A stretch of 64,000 nt of DNA from CAYQJS01 sp964417895 (GCA_964417895.1 CAYQJS010000023.1:1-64000); one strand, 5' to 3'. Counted from the stretch's first letter, positions 17,107 to 26,264 are shown. Made by a program: numbers and translations. The notes: a model not told the origin generated them from the letters alone.

Positions 17107-18486
17107 ATGAACCCACAGATGACCGACCATCCGGGCATCGCGGATCTGCTCGCCCGGCCTCTGGCTGACACGATTTGGCGACGCCGCACGCACCGTGTCA
17201 GCAGCGGCATCATGAAGGTCGCCGCAGGTTCGATGACCTACACGTCGGAAGCAGACCCCCAGCCGCTCGGCGATCTTGAAGAGGCCGTGCTCGTGGCTGC
17301 CACCGGCTGCACCGGACTGACCATGCCGGATCGGCCTTTTGAGGATCCCTCCACCGGAACAGCCGTCATGGCGAAGCCCAATCTGACGATGGATGGGCGC
17401 ACGGCAGGAAGTCCTGACAACGCCCAGGGGACCCATTTCTTCCTGATCAACGACAGCGGTACCTATTTCCTGAAACGGTTGCCCTCCCTTGAAGTAGACG
17501 ATCCGTTCGACCCCGACACGCTCGTGGCGCGCGCCGCCGAGGCCAAAGTCAAATTGCTGGACAGACGGCTCGACGTCGCCGAGGGCGAGCGTGAGTTCCC
17601 GGCCTACCTGGATTCAAACCGCTTTCTCTCGAATCTGCCAGGGACCACCGTGCTCTTGCCGGTGGTTGATCTGTCCCATCAGTACATCAATGGCTTGATG
17701 TATCTCTTGACGCAGCCGGACGGGGCGCGACCCACGCTGGTTGATGACCGCAATTTCTATCGGAGCGCCGGCGTGAAACGCTGGATAAGGTCGGGTTTTC
17801 TAAATAAGGACCTGAAAGTTCCTCTCGGCGTGATTGGTTCTTTGCGCACGCAGATCGAGGCGGATCTGCTGCTGCAGAATCTGTTCCTCGTCGCCGAGGC
17901 GCTCGGACTGGGCGCGTGGATCCATGCAACCATCAGCCCCCCGGTCCTGAACGGGGACCCGAAGTTCATCGACCGTTATGGCCCCATGCTGGGGTTTGAA
18001 CATGTGGTTCCGCGTTGGCGGCCCTGGGACTTGTTCCGCTGGCACGTGCCGTGGCCGAGCTATGCAGACCTGCGGGCCCACCCGGTGGCTCTCAGGCACA
18101 ACGGCGAGTATCTCATCAAGGCAAAGTGCCCGCCGAATTATGCATCCATGGACCAGGCGATCGATACGGTCGTCGACGCCAAATTCGGTTCGGAGGGCAT
18201 CTATAACGACCGCCAACTGTTCCAGCGGATTTACAAGGACGACTACAGCGAGCGTTATCTTAACGAGGCCAAAGCCTACAACGCGGATGTGATCGCTTGT
18301 GTCAGGGACGTTTGCAATTACATCCACGATACCCATGGGCGATTTCCCGCTCATTGCGAAGCCATTCATGTTCCTGGGATTTGGCTTCAGGTTCATCACG
18401 TTGAGATCCCTTATTACGACAGGTTCTTTCGGAATGGTCTCTCAGACGCCCAACGCCAGCACGACGCGCTTTGGCACAGACGGTGA
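17107..18486 (+). CDS. nitroreductase-fold (FMN) protein, long atypical member
   Basis: At 459 residues this is about twice the usual nitroreductase length. The fold is suggested by TIWRRRTHRVSSG near residues 22-34, the position of the FMN-phosphate-binding Arg cluster, and by LLLQNLFLVAEALGLGAW near 255-272, the typical second FMN helix. The middle and the C-terminal 150 residues (from HNGEYLIKAKCP) are extra sequence I cannot assign. Nitroreductase-like enzymes use flavin to reduce nitro groups, quinones or activated double bonds. AGGAGG precedes the ATG, and the gene starts 45 bp after the ThDP enzyme, forming a run of three with the oxygenase fusion. Reduction of an oxylipin-derived enal or enone is a plausible role but only inferred. 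Confidence 0.68.
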   Translation: MNPQMTDHPGIADLLARPLADTIWRRRTHRVSSGIMKVAAGSMTYTSEADPQPLGDLEEAVLVAATGCTGLTMPDRPFEDPSTGTAVMAKPNLTMDGRTAGSPDNAQGTHFFLINDSGTYFLKRLPSLEVDDPFDPDTLVARAAEAKVKLLDRRLDVAEGEREFPAYLDSNRFLSNLPGTTVLLPVVDLSHQYINGLMYLLTQPDGARPTLVDDRNFYRSAGVKRWIRSGFLNKDLKVPLGVIGSLRTQIEADLLLQNLFLVAEALGLGAWIHATISPPVLNGDPKFIDRYGPMLGFEHVVPRWRPWDLFRWHVPWPSYADLRAHPVALRHNGEYLIKAKCPPNYASMDQAIDTVVDAKFGSEGIYNDRQLFQRIYKDDYSERYLNEAKAYNADVIACVRDVCNYIHDTHGRFPAHCEAIHVPGIWLQVHHVEIPYYDRFFRNGLSDAQRQHDALWHRR

Positions 18487-18506
18487 TGTGAAGAGCAATC
18501 GTTGCT

Positions 18507-21500
18507 TCAGCAGGACACCTCCTGGGCCGCTTGCCAGCGCGCCAACCGCTCGGCCCGGCGCCGCTGCCTCGCTCGGTTCGACAGCTGCGCTATGACTCCG
18601 AGGGTCAGGGTGGCCAGAGCGACGAGCCCAGCGGCCGCCGTCACCCGGATGCCGAGCGCCACTGCATACGGCTCGTAGCGAAGCTCGACTACGTGTTCGC
18701 CGGGCGGAAGCGGCACCGCGCGGAACAGCGAGTTCGCCTGCAGCACCTCGGTCTCCTGGCCATCGACGGTCGCGCGCCAGCCGGGGAAGAAGTTCGCCAC
18801 GTGGACGAAGTAGCCGCCGTCCGGTGCCGTGGCGCGATAGGCCACGCGATCGGTCTCGGCGAGGAGCGCCTCCGCGGGGGCGAGCCCCCGAGCCTGAGGG
18901 TTTGAGCTACCCCCCGCGGCCAACGAGATCGGAAGCTCGCCGGGCTCGAGCATCACTTCTCGTGCGGGGTCGAACCGCGTGTCCAGCATCGCCGAGAGGG
19001 CGTTATATCCGTCGGGCGCGACCCGCGCCGAGGGCACGACATACGCGCGTGGGAAGGACGCCAGATTCTCGATCACCATGATTTCATCGTCCCGATAGAT
19101 ACGGCGCAGCTTGGTCCGCATCCTCTGGGTCACGCCCGCAGTCTCGCCAGTCTCGAAGTTGTAGAGGCCGAGCCCGTAGACTTCGATGCCCCCCAGAGGA
19201 TGGAGATAGCGCAGCTCGATGCGATCGACGCGCATGTATCTCGGCAGGTCGTATTCGGAGTAATAGAAGTAGAGGTCGTAGCGAGAGCCGTCGAGCAGGA
19301 ATACGTCGGGCCGCCGGAAGGCGATCTCAGCGGGCTGCTCATGCCTGACCCTGCCCGCGATGTCGGATCGATCGTAGGCCCACTCTCCCACCTGCAGCCC
19401 GGCGCGTGCGTGGATCACGACGGGTTCCCCCTCGTCCGGGACAACCGTGACCTGGGCCACAATATCCCCTTGGGGAATGTCAATCGCTCGTGTGAGCGCG
19501 GCCACCATCTGGATCCTGTCTCCGGGCTCGAAGCCCAAACTGTACGACTCGAGTCCCCCGATGCTGTCCCGAGCGCCGAGCATCAAGGGACGCTCGGGAT
19601 CGAATGGAACCTGGCGGTAGGACGGCAACGCCCGAGGCCGAGCGGTGTCCACGATGTATCTCACGTTCGCCAGGTCGAGCAGCTCATTCTCAATGCTCTG
19701 AATCGTGGCCCAATAGGCGAAGCTTCGGCGTGATTCCAAAGAGCTGTAGCCGCCGATATCCTCAATGCGGAAGGGTACGAGGCGGTTGAACTCCAGCGAC
19801 GGTATCGTGCCCGGCGTAAACACCCGCCAGTTGCCGAGGAGGTCGGCGCCCTGCCTTGTGCTCGCCACAGATGCCAGGAACTCGATACCTGGCGTTATCT
19901 GGATAACCTGATCGACCGAGGTCTTGCGGTGGAAGCTCATGCCGAAGGCCAGCAGGTCGAGCGTTACGACCGCGGCGAGGGCGAGCTGCCACACCGCCGA
20001 CGCGCGGCGCGCCAGAGTGGCGCCGAGCGCCAGGGCCAGCCCGAGGCCCACGAGCCCGAGCGCGAAGGCAGTCCGCGGCGTATCCAAGTCCAGCGAGTGC
20101 AACAACCCGTGATAGACGTCGGCGACTTCGATTCCCGCCTCGTGATGCCGCAAAGACAGATATGTGCTCTCGAGCCACGCCATTGCCCCGGCGGGGTCAG
20201 CCACGAGAGACGAGCGCAGGTTCAACATCGCAATGACCAGTGCGGCCGCGGCGACAGCCAGGCCACCAAACAGCCCGGCTGTTGCTGCCATCCGTAACCC
20301 CTTTCGGCTGGCGGCGTGCTCGGTGAGCGCATGGAGGCCGAAGGCAGCGAGGACCGCGAGTGCGAACACAACCAGGAGCGTGTATCTCCCCGGCACCCGG
20401 AACGCGGAGAAGCCCGGGAGGCCCCACATGAGCCCGTAAAGATCGAACGGTGCGTAGCTGGCAAAGGCAAGCCACGCAGCGACCGCCCCGAGCAGCACGA
20501 AGTACAACGCCTCCCGGCGGCGTGCGAGGACCGCGCCGGCGATCGCCAGGATCAGGGGGATGATGCCCACGTAGGGGGTCGTCTCCCAGTTCGCCCACAG
20601 CGACCAGTACTCGCTCTCTGGTCCGCGGAAGAAGTAAGGGAAGACCAGCGTGATGAGATTGTGCATGGGTAGGGCATAGCTGGTGGCGTAGAGGTAGTCG
20701 GGCTGCGAGCCACGATAGGTGGCCGCCCCCATCTCAGCCAGGGGCAGCAGTTGGACGGCCGCGAGCGCTAGCCCCAGCCCCCCAACGTAACATCCGACCC
20801 ACACGATCAGCCCCGCGCTCGCCAGGGTGTGGCGTGCCAAACAGGCCGCGGAGCGGCGACCGCCGTGGCGGAGGGCGCCGGGGTCTTCCCCTCTCCCTTT
20901 CGAAGGGGGAGAGGGTTGGGGTGAGGGGGCCCCTTCGGATTGCGGATTGCGGATTGCGGATTGCGGATTGGTCGTGCCCCCGCTTGCTCTGCCCACCGGT
21001 CCTAATACCACCCGGAACACTACGTACGTCGCGAAGGCGAGGAGGACCATGGCCAGCACCTGCGGGTGCAGCCCGAGCGCGGCCATCGCCAGCGCGACGG
21101 CCGCTGCCGTCAGGAACCCCTGGCGGGCCCATCCCGCTCGCCGGAGCCCCGCCTCGGTGGCAGCGAGAAGCAGGGGCAGCCAGGCGGCCGTTCGGGTGAT
21201 GTTCTCGTGGTGCTGCTGGTGCAAAAAGAAGCTGCCGAGGCCGAACGTCAGCGCGCCTACGATTGAGGGGAGGCGGCGGAGCCCGAGCGCCCGACACAGC
21301 AGGTACGTACCAACGGCGGCGATGAGGACGCTGCTCACCCGCAGCCACACGAAGGCCTGAGCCATTGGGAGCGCGTAGAGCAATGCCAGGTGGAGGGGGT
21401 ACGCCAGGCCGATCTCGCCGTCGGCGAAGATGGGATAGCCGCCGAAGATGTACGGGTTCCAGAGGGGGAAGAGGCCAGACCTGAGCTCGCTCGCGAACCA

Positions 21501-21764
21501 GGCTGCCAGCGGGTAGAAGAATACTTCGGTGTCGTTCTGGAAGGCGATCATGCCACCGGCGATGGCCTCGCGGAAGGAGACGAGGACGACGACTGCCAGC
21601 GCGCCCACCGCCACAAGGTCGCCCGCGGATGGACTCAGCAAGCCGATCAGTCGTACCCATCTCGCGGTGACCGCGGCGACTGCGCGGCCCCAGGGGCGGC
21701 GCAGCAGGCGGAGATTGCCTGGTATCTGCGGTCTTCGAAGCCGGGGACGCGGTTGGGTCAGCAT
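18507..21764 (-). CDS. YfhO-family polytopic membrane protein (GT-C-like glycosyltransferase)
   Basis: The 1085 residues contain about a dozen hydrophobic helices in the first 600, a large soluble region (about 610-1040), and a last helix near 1055-1075. An early NDTEVFFYPLAAWFASEL with WNPYIFGGYP and GEIGLAYP matches the YfhO family, GT-C-type enzymes that move sugars from polyprenyl phosphate carriers onto surface polymers. In Bacillus, YfhO works with a GT2 enzyme that charges the lipid carrier; a similar GT2 lies upstream on the same strand. Residues about 260-300 (NPQSAIRNPQSE and SPQPSPPSKGRGEDPG) are encoded by an inserted heptamer array plus a GC palindrome, kept in frame in a loop. 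The gene ends 20 bp from the convergent nitroreductase-like gene. Confidence 0.85.
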   Translation of the reverse strand: MLTQPRPRLRRPQIPGNLRLLRRPWGRAVAAVTARWVRLIGLLSPSAGDLVAVGALAVVVLVSFREAIAGGMIAFQNDTEVFFYPLAAWFASELRSGLFPLWNPYIFGGYPIFADGEIGLAYPLHLALLYALPMAQAFVWLRVSSVLIAAVGTYLLCRALGLRRLPSIVGALTFGLGSFFLHQQHHENITRTAAWLPLLLAATEAGLRRAGWARQGFLTAAAVALAMAALGLHPQVLAMVLLAFATYVVFRVVLGPVGRASGGTTNPQSAIRNPQSEGAPSPQPSPPSKGRGEDPGALRHGGRRSAACLARHTLASAGLIVWVGCYVGGLGLALAAVQLLPLAEMGAATYRGSQPDYLYATSYALPMHNLITLVFPYFFRGPESEYWSLWANWETTPYVGIIPLILAIAGAVLARRREALYFVLLGAVAAWLAFASYAPFDLYGLMWGLPGFSAFRVPGRYTLLVVFALAVLAAFGLHALTEHAASRKGLRMAATAGLFGGLAVAAAALVIAMLNLRSSLVADPAGAMAWLESTYLSLRHHEAGIEVADVYHGLLHSLDLDTPRTAFALGLVGLGLALALGATLARRASAVWQLALAAVVTLDLLAFGMSFHRKTSVDQVIQITPGIEFLASVASTRQGADLLGNWRVFTPGTIPSLEFNRLVPFRIEDIGGYSSLESRRSFAYWATIQSIENELLDLANVRYIVDTARPRALPSYRQVPFDPERPLMLGARDSIGGLESYSLGFEPGDRIQMVAALTRAIDIPQGDIVAQVTVVPDEGEPVVIHARAGLQVGEWAYDRSDIAGRVRHEQPAEIAFRRPDVFLLDGSRYDLYFYYSEYDLPRYMRVDRIELRYLHPLGGIEVYGLGLYNFETGETAGVTQRMRTKLRRIYRDDEIMVIENLASFPRAYVVPSARVAPDGYNALSAMLDTRFDPAREVMLEPGELPISLAAGGSSNPQARGLAPAEALLAETDRVAYRATAPDGGYFVHVANFFPGWRATVDGQETEVLQANSLFRAVPLPPGEHVVELRYEPYAVALGIRVTAAAGLVALATLTLGVIAQLSNRARQRRRAERLARWQAAQEVSC
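20885..20970. repeat. GC palindrome plus (GGATTGC)n heptamer array inside the YfhO-like gene
   Basis: A CTCTCCCTTTCGAAGGGGGAGAG hairpin with GGTTGGGGTGAGGG is followed by nearly five copies of GGATTGC. The whole block lies inside the YfhO-like coding region and is translated without a stop. The same two modules occur together in the intergenic region 42482-42640. Confidence 0.9.
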
Positions 21765-21776
21765 GCGTCTAGCATC

Positions 21777-21847
21777 GAGTTACGAGTTCAGAGTTCCGAG
21801 CTCCAAGCGGTACCTGCTCGAAACCCGAAACGCGAAACCCGAAACTC
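21777..21847. repeat. two-armed heptamer repeat (GAGTTNN / CGAAACN)
   Basis: Four copies of a GAGTTCC-like heptamer are followed, after a 14-bp spacer, by four copies of CGAAACC-like heptamers. The arms fill the gap between the YfhO-like and methyltransferase genes. There is no gene or clear promoter in it. Confidence 0.85.
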
Positions 21848-21851
21848 TCCA

Positions 21852-22580
21852 TCAAGCGCGTCCGACCGCCACCGCGGAGAGGCCGAAGGGCAGCGATATC
21901 CGTCGTGCGACCAGCGCTTCAACTTTCAGGATGGCTTCGAAGGCGAGGTTGATCGGCGGCGGGGGCACGCTCAGGTCGGCCGGGGCCCACGGCAGGAAGC
22001 CCTCGAGCGTCCGCTTCAGCACTGCCAGAGGGAAAAGCACCATGTTGGCATACCCGGCCGTAACGACCTGGAATCCGGCGGAGCGCATGCGCTCGGCGAG
22101 CTGGTGCGCAGTGAGCCGCCGCTGGGTGTGGATCGCAACGTCGTGGGCGCCGCGAAGCCAGTTGTAGGCAGGCTCGCGGAGGACGGCGATGCCTCCTGGC
22201 TTCAGAACGCGCCGGAAATCCGCCAGGGCCCTGCGCTCATCCACCACGCCGCGATGGTACAGCACGTCGAAGCAGGTGAGCGCGTCGAACGTGGCGTCTG
22301 GGAAAGGCAGACGTTCGATCGACGCACGCGCGAGCCGTTTGAGTCCCCGCGACTTTGCGAAGCGGAGCGCCTCGGCTGAGAAATCGACGCCGGTAACTGT
22401 CCCAATGCTCGCGAGAAACGCCGTCGTGCCGCCCGTCCCACAGCCAGCGTCGAGGAGGGAGTAGGTGCGCCCTGGGGCGAGGTGTTGCCGAAGCAACGAC
22501 TCGGCGCTGTGGCGGATGCCCCGGTACCACCAGTGCACGTCCTCCACCTGGTACATGATCGCGTACTGCTCAGGGTCCAT
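21852..22580 (-). CDS. class I SAM-dependent methyltransferase
   Basis: From the ATG at 22580 this is a 242-residue Rossmann-fold methyltransferase. Motif I is LLDAGCGTGGTTAFLA, motif II ends in TGVDFS, then FDALTCFDVLYH and LKPGGIAVLREP. The start MDPEQYAIMYQVEDVHWWYRGIR is common in methyltransferases of glycan and lipid clusters. The earlier in-frame GTG at 22598 would add six residues encoded by a heptamer repeat, so I reject it. In this cluster of NDP-sugar genes it may methylate an amino or hydroxyl group of the sugar, but it could equally act on a lipid or quinone. The repeats on both sides separate it from its neighbours by about 90 and 250 bp. Confidence 0.85.
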   Translation of the reverse strand: MDPEQYAIMYQVEDVHWWYRGIRHSAESLLRQHLAPGRTYSLLDAGCGTGGTTAFLASIGTVTGVDFSAEALRFAKSRGLKRLARASIERLPFPDATFDALTCFDVLYHRGVVDERRALADFRRVLKPGGIAVLREPAYNWLRGAHDVAIHTQRRLTAHQLAERMRSAGFQVVTAGYANMVLFPLAVLKRTLEGFLPWAPADLSVPPPPINLAFEAILKVEALVARRISLPFGLSAVAVGRA

Positions 22581-22582
22581 CC

Positions 22583-22659
22583 GAGTCCCAAGTCTCAAGC
22601 CCCAAGTCTAAAGTCCAAGCCCGTACCTAACGGACTTGGGACTTGGGACTCGGGACCTG
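22583..22659. repeat. two-armed heptamer repeat (AAGTCNN / GGACTTG)
   Basis: Heptamers of the type AAGTCTC run to about 22618, followed by an inverted arm of GGACTTG-like units (four copies, 22632-22659). The arms are reverse complements, so the block could fold into a long imperfect hairpin just upstream of the methyltransferase start. Confidence 0.85.
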
Positions 22660-22702
22660 AGCAGCTCGAGGCAATAATGTCGGTAGTTTTGCACTGCGAG
22701 CA

Positions 22703-22795
22703 TTCACCCTCTCCCCAGCCCTCCCCCGTCAAGGGGGAGGGAGTACCGCTATCCCCTCCCCCCTCGTGGGGGAGGGTTAGGGAGAGGGGGCCTCG
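22703..22795. repeat. GC-rich palindromic repeat
   Basis: The outer arms ACCCTCTCCC and GGGAGAGGG frame two inner hairpins (CCTCCCCCGTCAAGGGGGAGG and CCTCCCCCCTCGTGGGGGAGG). This is the same family as the elements near 26379 and 42525. It lies between the methyltransferase start and the aminotransferase stop. Confidence 0.85.
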
Positions 22796-22830
22796 TAGCT
22801 GATTTCTACGAAGCATTTCGATGACCTTGC

Positions 22831-23934
22831 TTAGGACTGCAGGATGTCGTGGAGGGCGGCGCATACGGTCGTCTGCTCGCTTTCGGAGAGCGTGGGGAAC
22901 ATGGGGAGCGAAAAGATCTCCCGCGCCGCCGCCTCCGTCTCGGGAAGGTCACCCTCACGATATCCCAGCCACTGATACGCGCGCATCTTGTGAATTGGCC
23001 AGCGGTAGCTCACGTTGACGAGGATTTCTCGCTTCGCCAGCTCCTCGATGATCCTGTCTCGCTCGGGATGGCGCGCCACATAGAGGTAATAGGCGTGGGT
23101 GTTGCCCTCCCCAATCATCGGTAGCCCGATCGGCGCATCGGACAGTTCGAGGTCGTAGCGGCGTGCGATCGCCTGTCGCCGTGCAATGTATGCATCCAGA
23201 CGGTCGAGCTTGGTCAGTAAGATGGCGGCGTGGACCTCATCCAGCCGTGAGTTGTACCCGTGCTCCTCGGCGTAATACTCCTGCTCCATCCCATACATGC
23301 GCAAGCGGCGCACGCGGGCCGCGAGCTCCTCGTCGTCGGTCACCACCATGCCGCCGTCGCCATAGCCCCCCAAGATCTTCGTGGGGTAAAAGGAGAAGGC
23401 GGCGATGTCCGACATGGCTCCAGCCTTTCGGCCGCCGCGCATGGCGCCGTGGCTCTGCGCACAGTCCTCCACCACCCTCAGACCACGGCGCCGTGCAACC
23501 TCTTGTGCCACCTCCATCCGCACACACTGGCCGAACAGGTGGACCACGAGGATGCACTTCGTGCGTGGCGTCACCGCCTCATCGAGCCGGGCCACGTCCA
23601 TCAGGTAAGTCGAAGGGTCGATGTCCACGAAGCGCGCCTTCGCTCCGGTGGAGATGATGGCAGCGACGGTCGGGACTGCCGTGTTGGCGACGGTGATTAC
23701 TTCATCGCCCGGGCCAATGTTCAGGGCTTTGAGCGCGAGGAAGATGGCGTCGGTGCCGCTATTGACGCCCACCCCGAAGCGCACGCCGCAGTAGCGTGCG
23801 AAGCGCTCTTCGAAAGTCCGAACGTTCTCCCCCAGGATGAGGCGACCCGAGCGGAAGACGCGCTCCACCGCCTCGGCGATTTCCGAGCGTTCCGCTTCGT
23901 ACTCGGCTCGGTAGTCCCACACCTGAATCGGCAT
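22831..23934 (-). CDS. DegT/DnrJ/EryC1/StrS-family PLP sugar aminotransferase
   Basis: The 367-residue fold type I aminotransferase has the family hallmarks: GVNSGTDAIFLAL (phosphate binding, about 56-68), VEDCAQSHGA (about 155-164) and the Schiff-base Lys186 in SFYPTKILGGYGDGG. These enzymes convert a keto group of an NDP-hexose into an amine using glutamate or glutamine. The gene starts only 3 bp after the stop of the Gfo/Idh/MocA gene, so it is translated from the same message. With a 3,4-ketoisomerase upstream it could act like FdtB/QdtB at C-3; with the 2,3-dehydratase it could act at C-4 like SpnR. The sequence alone does not decide between these. Confidence 0.92.
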   Translation of the reverse strand: MPIQVWDYRAEYEAERSEIAEAVERVFRSGRLILGENVRTFEERFARYCGVRFGVGVNSGTDAIFLALKALNIGPGDEVITVANTAVPTVAAIISTGAKARFVDIDPSTYLMDVARLDEAVTPRTKCILVVHLFGQCVRMEVAQEVARRRGLRVVEDCAQSHGAMRGGRKAGAMSDIAAFSFYPTKILGGYGDGGMVVTDDEELAARVRRLRMYGMEQEYYAEEHGYNSRLDEVHAAILLTKLDRLDAYIARRQAIARRYDLELSDAPIGLPMIGEGNTHAYYLYVARHPERDRIIEELAKREILVNVSYRWPIHKMRAYQWLGYREGDLPETEAAAREIFSLPMFPTLSESEQTTVCAALHDILQS

Positions 23935-23937
23935 GCG

Positions 23938-24897
23938 TCACCCGGGGATGGCGGCGGCTCTGAGCTGTTCCAGTGCACGAGCATCCGCCAGCAAGTCTTC
24001 CATGAGGGGCTCCCAGGTACCCGCGGCGATGCGCTCGAACACGCACTGGAAGAACAGGGCGAATGGATCGGCCGGGGGAACCTCGACGGCCGCAGTCTCA
24101 GCCTGCCGCGTCACGCGAATCGTATTCGGCGCATCCGGTGCGATCGTGAAGATCCGGTCTACCTCCACGCCAACGGTGGCGCCCAGGATGTCGACGCGAT
24201 TGCGGTAGGCCGTGTCGAAACCGAAATGGCCGACCACCGACTTTTCGCCCGGATAGCACGCCAGCATGCTGAAGCCGGTCTCCACGTCCTCCGCGCCGCC
24301 CCTGCTCGTCACCTGGGCATGGAGCGCCTGTGGTTGGCTCCCGAAGAACACCCTCCCGACGGAGACTGCGTACGGCCCCAGATCCCAGAGAGCTCCACCG
24401 CCGAGCGAGCGGCGATAGCGGAAGTTCCTGGGGTCGAGCGGCGGAAAGGAGAACGTCGCAGAGATACGAAGTGGTTGGCAGCCTGCGTCGTGGAACATGC
24501 GCCGCGCCATTGCAACTTGCGGATGGTAGGCGAACACCGTCGCCTCGGCCAGGCAGACGCCGTGCTGGCGTGCCAGCTCGACTGCCCGTTCGGCGCGCCC
24601 CAGCCCCAGGAAGGCAGGCTTGTCCACGACGACGTGCCTGCCGCGAGCGATCGCTGCCTCCGCCCACCTTCCATGCTCGGCATTCACCAGCGAAACGTAG
24701 ACCACGTCGGCCGGGCTCGCCGCTAACGCGGGCTCGTAGTCCTCGTAGAGGTCGCCAGCTATCCCCCGGGGTCGCGCCCACTCGCTGCCCTTGGTGCGCG
24801 TGGCGATATCAATCCGAGCCAGGTCCCGGAGACCATTCAGCGCGGGCAGCACGCGCCGCGTTACCAGGTTCGAGAGGCCGAGGATCAGCAGGTTCAA
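23938..24897 (-). CDS. Gfo/Idh/MocA-family oxidoreductase, probable NDP-hexose 3-ketoreductase
   Basis: The 319-residue NAD(P)-dependent dehydrogenase opens with LLILGLSNLVTRRVLPAL, where the usual GxGxxG is replaced by GLSNLV. It has the catalytic Lys in VVDKPAFLG and a C-terminal alpha/beta domain with GGGALWDLGPYAV. In deoxysugar pathways such enzymes reduce the C-3 ketone produced by the 2,3-dehydratase, and that dehydratase gene is directly upstream with a 4-bp overlap. The start is a TTG in that overlap, indicating translational coupling. The assignment as 3-ketoreductase rests on this gene order and on known pairs such as SpnO/SpnN. Confidence 0.85.
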   Translation of the reverse strand: MNLLILGLSNLVTRRVLPALNGLRDLARIDIATRTKGSEWARPRGIAGDLYEDYEPALAASPADVVYVSLVNAEHGRWAEAAIARGRHVVVDKPAFLGLGRAERAVELARQHGVCLAEATVFAYHPQVAMARRMFHDAGCQPLRISATFSFPPLDPRNFRYRRSLGGGALWDLGPYAVSVGRVFFGSQPQALHAQVTSRGGAEDVETGFSMLACYPGEKSVVGHFGFDTAYRNRVDILGATVGVEVDRIFTIAPDAPNTIRVTRQAETAAVEVPPADPFALFFQCVFERIAAGTWEPLMEDLLADARALEQLRAAAIPG

Positions 24898-26264
24898 ATC
24901 AGGCTCAGGCAGCCGAGGAGGTTACGCGCCTCAATATTCACATGGCCGTGGCGGAGGAGATCGTTGAGCTGCCTGAGGGTGACCCAGCAATACCCGTCCG
25001 AAAGCTGGGGGTTCTCGTCGGCAGGCAGCTCGACGACGCGGTAGTCGTTCTCGACGTGATAAAAGCGGCCGCCTTCTTCTGCCTGCGTACACGAGTAACG
25101 CACACGCTCGGCCGGCGCGCCGACGACGAGGTCCGCCAGAGGCGGCCACGACGCGGGGTCGCTGATGCATTCGGCGCCAAGGACGCACTGAACGGTCGGC
25201 CCCACGGACAGGATGTCAACGTTGCCGGGCTCAACCTTCGCCTGGATCAAGAAATGGAGGACGCCATTGATGCGCTTGATGAGGAATCCGATGAGCCCTT
25301 TCTCGACCGATTTGACAAGGGGCTGGTCCCAGCGGGCCACCTCGCGGCTGGTCGCCTCGACGCGCACTCCTACGACCGAGAAGTATTGTCCGCCGTCGTG
25401 GGCGATGGCGAAATGGTCCCGGCTCCACGCATCCACCGTGCGAAGCGGGACGCGCTCGATTCTGAGCTCGTAGCGGCAGCGCAGATCCGCGAGCCAGCTC
25501 AGAACTTCGTCGTCGCCGTGCATCGCCTGGCCACACTCGAGCATCGATTCGAAGAGAGCCATCCCGAAGTCGCCCGCGGGTGCCGCGGGAGCGCTTGCGG
25601 AGTCCCACCCGTTCGCGACGAGGGGAATGCAGGAGAGGACAGTGCGTGCTTCCATGCTGACAAGGTTCGGGATACGGAGCAGCTGCTTCACCTGGCCCAT
25701 CGTGAGCCACCGATAGTTGTCGAAGACAGGAACGTCGCCGGCCGCGAGGACGACCATGTTGCGGTTTCGCTTCCCCAGGAACGCCGACGCCTGTTCGAAC
25801 TGGAGCTGGTCCACAAGCCGGGTGGATCGCGTCAGGTCGAGGAAGTACTCGACGTAACGAGGACGCGAGCCCTGGTGGACCTGCGTGTAATTGCTCCTCG
25901 TAGCCTGCACGGTCGGAGTCAGCTGGACCGGTGAAGGGTTGCCGGGCTCCATTTTGGCCTGCATCAGGAAATGGAGGACGCCGTCGAACTCCTTGGCGAC
26001 GATCCCGAGGATCCCGATTTCCGGCTGATCGATGATCGGCTGCTCCCATCGGGCGACGGGCCCCGCGTTGGTCTCCACCCGGATGCCCTCGACTCTGAAG
26101 AACTTCCCGCTCTTGTGAACGAGGTTGCCAGTCGACTCTTCGAACGACCATCCGTCCACGCATTCGAGAGGGATCGGCTCCACGCTGAACGGACTGGCGG
26201 CGCTTCTGCTCGACAACCACTCGAGCGCCTCGCTCGTGCTCTGGAACGGGCTAGCTTCCGTCAT
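24894..26264 (-). CDS. NDP-hexose 2,3-dehydratase family protein (EvaA/SpnO/TylX3-like)
   Basis: This 456-residue protein is an internal duplication typical of the family. Each half contains a WxFEESTGNLVH- or WSRDHFAIAHD-like start, then GxRVE, VARWEQP or VARWDQP, and GVLHFLMQAKMEPGN or GVLHFLIQAKVEPGN. These enzymes remove water from NDP-4-keto-6-deoxyhexose to begin 2-deoxygenation. I chose the ATG at 26264; the longer reading frame to 26351 adds 29 residues from a GTCCCCT repeat and basic low-complexity sequence. The gene overlaps the 3-ketoreductase gene by 4 bp. Genes for NDP-glucose synthesis and 4,6-dehydration are not in this window and must be elsewhere. Confidence 0.9.
   Translation of the reverse strand: MTEASPFQSTSEALEWLSSRSAASPFSVEPIPLECVDGWSFEESTGNLVHKSGKFFRVEGIRVETNAGPVARWEQPIIDQPEIGILGIVAKEFDGVLHFLMQAKMEPGNPSPVQLTPTVQATRSNYTQVHQGSRPRYVEYFLDLTRSTRLVDQLQFEQASAFLGKRNRNMVVLAAGDVPVFDNYRWLTMGQVKQLLRIPNLVSMEARTVLSCIPLVANGWDSASAPAAPAGDFGMALFESMLECGQAMHGDDEVLSWLADLRCRYELRIERVPLRTVDAWSRDHFAIAHDGGQYFSVVGVRVEATSREVARWDQPLVKSVEKGLIGFLIKRINGVLHFLIQAKVEPGNVDILSVGPTVQCVLGAECISDPASWPPLADLVVGAPAERVRYSCTQAEEGGRFYHVENDYRVVELPADENPQLSDGYCWVTLRQLNDLLRHGHVNIEARNLLGCLSLI

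Noticed and set aside
24330..25934. Plus-strand frame opposite the sugar genes
   Set aside because: It overlaps two well-supported minus-strand genes and shows no domain.
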